This document shows, piece by piece, positions 61,045 to 64,000 of a DNA stretch of 64,000 nucleotides. The notes under the pieces are model-generated. The model was not told the origin of the DNA and did not search any database. It saw nothing but the letters and a program-made list of their open reading frames with translations. The DNA comes from Strigops habroptila (lineage: Eukaryota; Chordata; Aves; Psittaciformes; Psittacidae): NCBI RefSeq assembly GCF_004027225.2, contig NC_044282.2:58360397-58424396 (forward strand). Reading direction: 5' to 3'. The stretch's first letter is position 1, and the number at the start of each line of letters is the position of its first letter. A program made the position numbers and the translations under genes.

Positions 61045-61912
61045 TTTCATGGAAGCATAGAATTGTTTGGGTTGGGAGGGACCTTAAAGACCATCTAGTT
61101 CCAACCCCCCTGCCATGGGGAGGGAAACCTTCCACTAGACCAGGTTGCTCAAAGCCCCATCCAACCTGATCTTGAACACTGCCAGAGATGAGGCAGCCAC
61201 AGCTTCTCTGGGCAACTTGCTCCAGTGTCTCACCACCCTCACAGGGAAGAACTTCCTAATATCTAATCTAAATCTTCCCTCTGTCAGTTTAAAGCCATTG
61301 CCCATTGCCCTATCCTTACAGGCCCTTGCCAAAAGCCCCTCTCCAGCTTTCTTGTATATCCCTTTAGATACTGGAAGCTGCTCTAAAGTCTCCCTGGAGT
61401 CTTCTCTTCTCGAGGCTGAACAACCCCAGCTCTCTCAACCTGTCTTTGTATGAGGGGTGCTCCAGCCCTTTTGGTTTAGCCACTTCATCTGCCAGTTCCC
61501 TCAGGACCTGCAAATGCGTCTCATCAGATCCCATGGACTTCAGGTTCCTTACATGACCCTGAATCTGATATTCTCCTACCATAAGCAGTTCTTCATCCTC
61601 CCAGTCCCTGCCTTTGTCTTCTGCAGCTTGGGTGGTGTGGCTGAAGCCCTTGCCAGTGAAGACTCACGCAAAAAAGTCATTGAATACCTCAGCCTTCTCC
61701 ACACCCCAGGAAATGAGGTCTCCCATTTCCTTCCAGAGAGCGCCCACATTTTCCCTAGTCCTCCTCTTATCACAGTCAAACACACAGAAGTTTTTCTTGT
61801 TTCCCTTGATGTCCCTGGCCAGCTTTCATTCTATTAGGGCTTTAGCTTTTCTAACCTGATTCCTGGCTTGCTTCCACCCTCTGTAGATTTGGTCACATCT
61901 TGAAAATTGTGA
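61045..61912 (-). mobile_element. CR1 LINE with a large internal deletion
   Basis: Minus strand. The 5' part (61912 to about 61485) is the upstream RT region, seen as MGSDETHLQVLRELADEVAK. The 3' part is the end of ORF2 and 3' UTR, ending in the CATAGAATTG tail at 61057-61066. The two are joined inside one open frame (61582-61364), where DEVAKP runs straight into KGLEHPSYKDRLRE. The RT palm between them is missing. Confidence 0.92.
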
Positions 61913-62554
61913 CTTTCAAGACTTGATCTCAGATTGGAACCAGCTAAGGTGTTTCCTTTGATTTCCCTGAATACTGCATTGGATTTACAGGCAGCATTCA
62001 GCTGGTGCTGTGTGAGAAGACATCATTCTTTTGTTATGGTACAAAACCCAAAGAGGATATTTCACTTTCAGCCCCAGCACATTGAATAGGCACTGTGACT
62101 TCACTGCAATGCACCTTAGACTAATGTAGTAAGGTTACAGCATCCGAACAGCATAGTTCTAACCATGCTAGATTTATGAAAATGCATTACCATGTGCCAT
62201 GTAAGTACCCAAATGAAGGTGCTTTATGGTGAGTTGATTTATAGTTCACATTCTACAAGTCAGCCTGGCCTATTCATCCATTCACAGGTTTCTCAAGTCT
62301 TTCTCCCTTATGTTTGTCTTGGCAGTGACATTAAAGGAAATAACTTTCAAAGCAGAGATCTCCTCCAGTAAATACACCACTGATGAGGTCTGAGTAAAGA
62401 ATGAAGATGTTAGTACCCTGCAGTGCAAGTTTAGATCATAGGTGTTTGGTTTTAACAAAACATTAAGTATGCTTCCTTTGTTTGCAAGATCTCAGACTTA
62501 CATAGAAGCACTTTCTTCCTTGATTTGAGTTTTTTGGGGTTTTTTTTCCTTTTC
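61913..62554. other. Intergenic, nothing recognised
   Basis: Lies where exons 6 and 7 of the CRISP relic at 62.7 kb would be expected. I found no YVCQYCP or hinge-like block here. Confidence 0.5.
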
Positions 62555-62571
62555 TTTTTTTTTTTTTTTTT
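62555..62571 (+). repeat. Poly(T) run, T17
   Basis: Homopolymer of T followed by GGTTTGTTTTTGG, 28 bp from the CRISP relic exon. It is simple sequence with no sign of a retrocopy A-tail, because the relic ends at an exon boundary. Confidence 0.9.
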
Positions 62572-62598
62572 GGTTTGTTTTTGGTTTTGTGTTTGGAC

Positions 62599-62755
62599 CT
62601 GAGCAGTAGCCAGTAATGGCTGTTTCTCTCCGTGTGTGTGTATCTGTGTTTGTGAGCCCAATGCCATATTTGAAGTCTTTCACCTCATGCTTGTCTGACA
62701 GCTGACCAAGTACCAAAAGTGTCTGTCACAGACAGATTTTCACTGCAGTTCACAG
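62599..62755 (-). pseudogene. Relic CRISP exon 5 (fourth CRISP copy, D), frameshifted
   Basis: On the minus strand an AG acceptor at 62757-62756 is followed by VNCSENLSVTDTFGTWSAV, matching [17 protein letters not shown] of gene A exon 5. After a frame change and the loss of the SWY segment comes HEVKDFKYGIG, matching [13 protein letters not shown]-rich expansion (CACACACACGG) sits inside. The end reads TAITGYCSG, matching AVIGHYTQ, at the original donor GT. It is 157 nt where intact copies have 146. The stop and frameshift make it nonfunctional. No neighbouring exons were found within the window. Confidence 0.75.
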
Positions 62756-64000
62756 CTAACATAACAGAGGGAGAGGGGAGGGGAAAGACAGTTCACAAAA
62801 TGTATGAGGAAACGTGTCGGGAAGATGCAGGGATCTCTGAGCAGACAGAGCGTCTTTTGTCTCTCGGGCAAAATGACTCCCTGGCTCAAAGCCCACAGCG
62901 AAACAAATAACAGAGCAGATTCTTTATGCCCTAATATTGCTACATGGCAGTACATCTGGGAATTAAATGATAGACAAAGGTGGGCTCTCTCTCGATTATT
63001 TTTTTGTAATCTCAAGAAGTTGCCATTGTCACACTGTTCAATAGCTTCTTTGTATTCACTAGATCTGCACAAAAATCCCCAATTGCCTTACTCAAAACAA
63101 GTCACAGTTACATTGCAAATGTTTCTTCATATTAGTTTTCACTCAATTGCTAAAAGAACAAGGCCTATTATTGATCAGAGTTGTACAAAACAGATGGTAT
63201 TTATCTTTTTTATGTGGAAAATTACATAACCATATTTATGTATGAATGGCAAGATTATTTTTTAACATTTAACATTGTATATTGAAGTCTGATGTCTGCT
63301 TTAAACTAACTCAAACAACTATAGACAAGATGCATTGCATTCTGGAAATGCTTGCACTGCTCCATTGATTACAGAGATCTTTGACACAGATTATCTGTCT
63401 TACAGATTGCTAAAGAATCTCAGTTTCTTCTGAAGACTTAAAAATCTTTACTTTCTCATGAAGATCTTGATTTTTATTTGTACTTAAATTTTTACTTTTT
63501 CTTTTTTCATTTTTTTTTTTGTTGTGGTTTTTTTTTTGTAAAGCCAGATGTAACTTTACTTTTTTTTCCCCAAGTAATTGAACACATCTTTAAACAAGGT
63601 TATGTAAGAATCTGTAAACAAAGAAACAAAGAAAAATACCCCTCCTCCCCCAACCCGTATTAAATATTCACACCAACTATTTTAATAGTTATTTACACAT
63701 ATTTACAGGTGGCACTTTATACTTTCACCATTTTGCTAATCACTGTTTTCACCCATCTGCATGAATTGCCAGGACTGACAAATGTCTTATTTTCTTCTGA
63801 GGTTCTTGACACTTGCATCTATGCTTTAGTAGTTGCACATCCTTGTGTAATTCAGCTGCAACATAATAATTAGTGGTTTATTTTTGGAAGAAATGGCTCT
63901 GCTCAGAAATAGGTTATTATTTTGGTAAGATAAATCTCCATGAGCTTTGATATGTTATGGGGAACTCATTTGGTGTTACACCTCTTCTTAAATATCCAGC
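62756..64000. other. Intergenic, no gene supported
   Basis: Would hold exon 4 of relic D if it survives, but no NAQKWAN-like block was seen. T-rich runs lie at about 63484-63538. Open frames are short. Confidence 0.5.

Overview
The window looks like a piece of a bird genome, probably neoavian. It is AT-rich, intron-rich vertebrate sequence. It is studded with CR1 LINE fragments, most truncated at the 5' end and carrying the CR1 3' tail of repeated ATTCTATG-like 8-mers. It also holds one solo LTR of the avian ERVL type. No bacterial-type operons, CRISPR arrays, tRNA or rRNA genes were seen.

The real genes form a tandem cluster of cysteine-rich secretory proteins (CRISPs: CAP/SCP domain, hinge, cysteine-rich ICR/ShK-like domain), all on the minus strand. 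CRISP gene B (coding 10304 to 4229) can be read from start to stop across seven coding exons. It gives a 246-residue protein with a signal peptide and the full set of 16 cysteines. CRISP gene A (about 51070 to 43508) has a TATA-containing promoter, a noncoding first exon and six coding exons covering signal peptide, CAP domain and hinge. I could not find a usable ICR exon for it. Either it ends soon after the hinge or its last exon is decayed or unrecognised. Exons 5, 6 and 7 are identical in length in A and B (146, 95 and 89 nt), with the same intron phases.

Two further relics show the array was once larger. A signal-peptide exon with an in-frame stop lies at 36909-36850, between A and B. 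A frameshifted CAP exon 5 lies at 62755-62599, upstream of A. A weaker CAP-like remnant is possible near 22.6 kb.

Layout: 1-3.8 kb intergenic with a CR1; 3.8-10.3 kb gene B; 10.3-36.8 kb long intergenic stretch with CR1 fragments, a solo LTR (31.0-31.6 kb), a CR1 with a dead reverse transcriptase (31.95-33.4 kb) and an unexplained plus-strand exon-like patch ending in a poly(A) signal (25.1-26.2 kb); 36.85 kb CRISP relic; 36.9-43.5 kb intergenic/3' flank of A with a 41-bp palindrome and a 39-bp tandem duplication; 43.5-51.1 kb gene A; 52-53.7 kb stacked old CR1s; 54-61 kb featureless; 61-61.9 kb internally deleted CR1; 62.6-62.75 kb CRISP relic; the rest is featureless. CRISPs are secreted proteins known in vertebrates from reproductive tract, exocrine glands and venoms, so the cluster reads as a birth-and-death family of secreted proteins.
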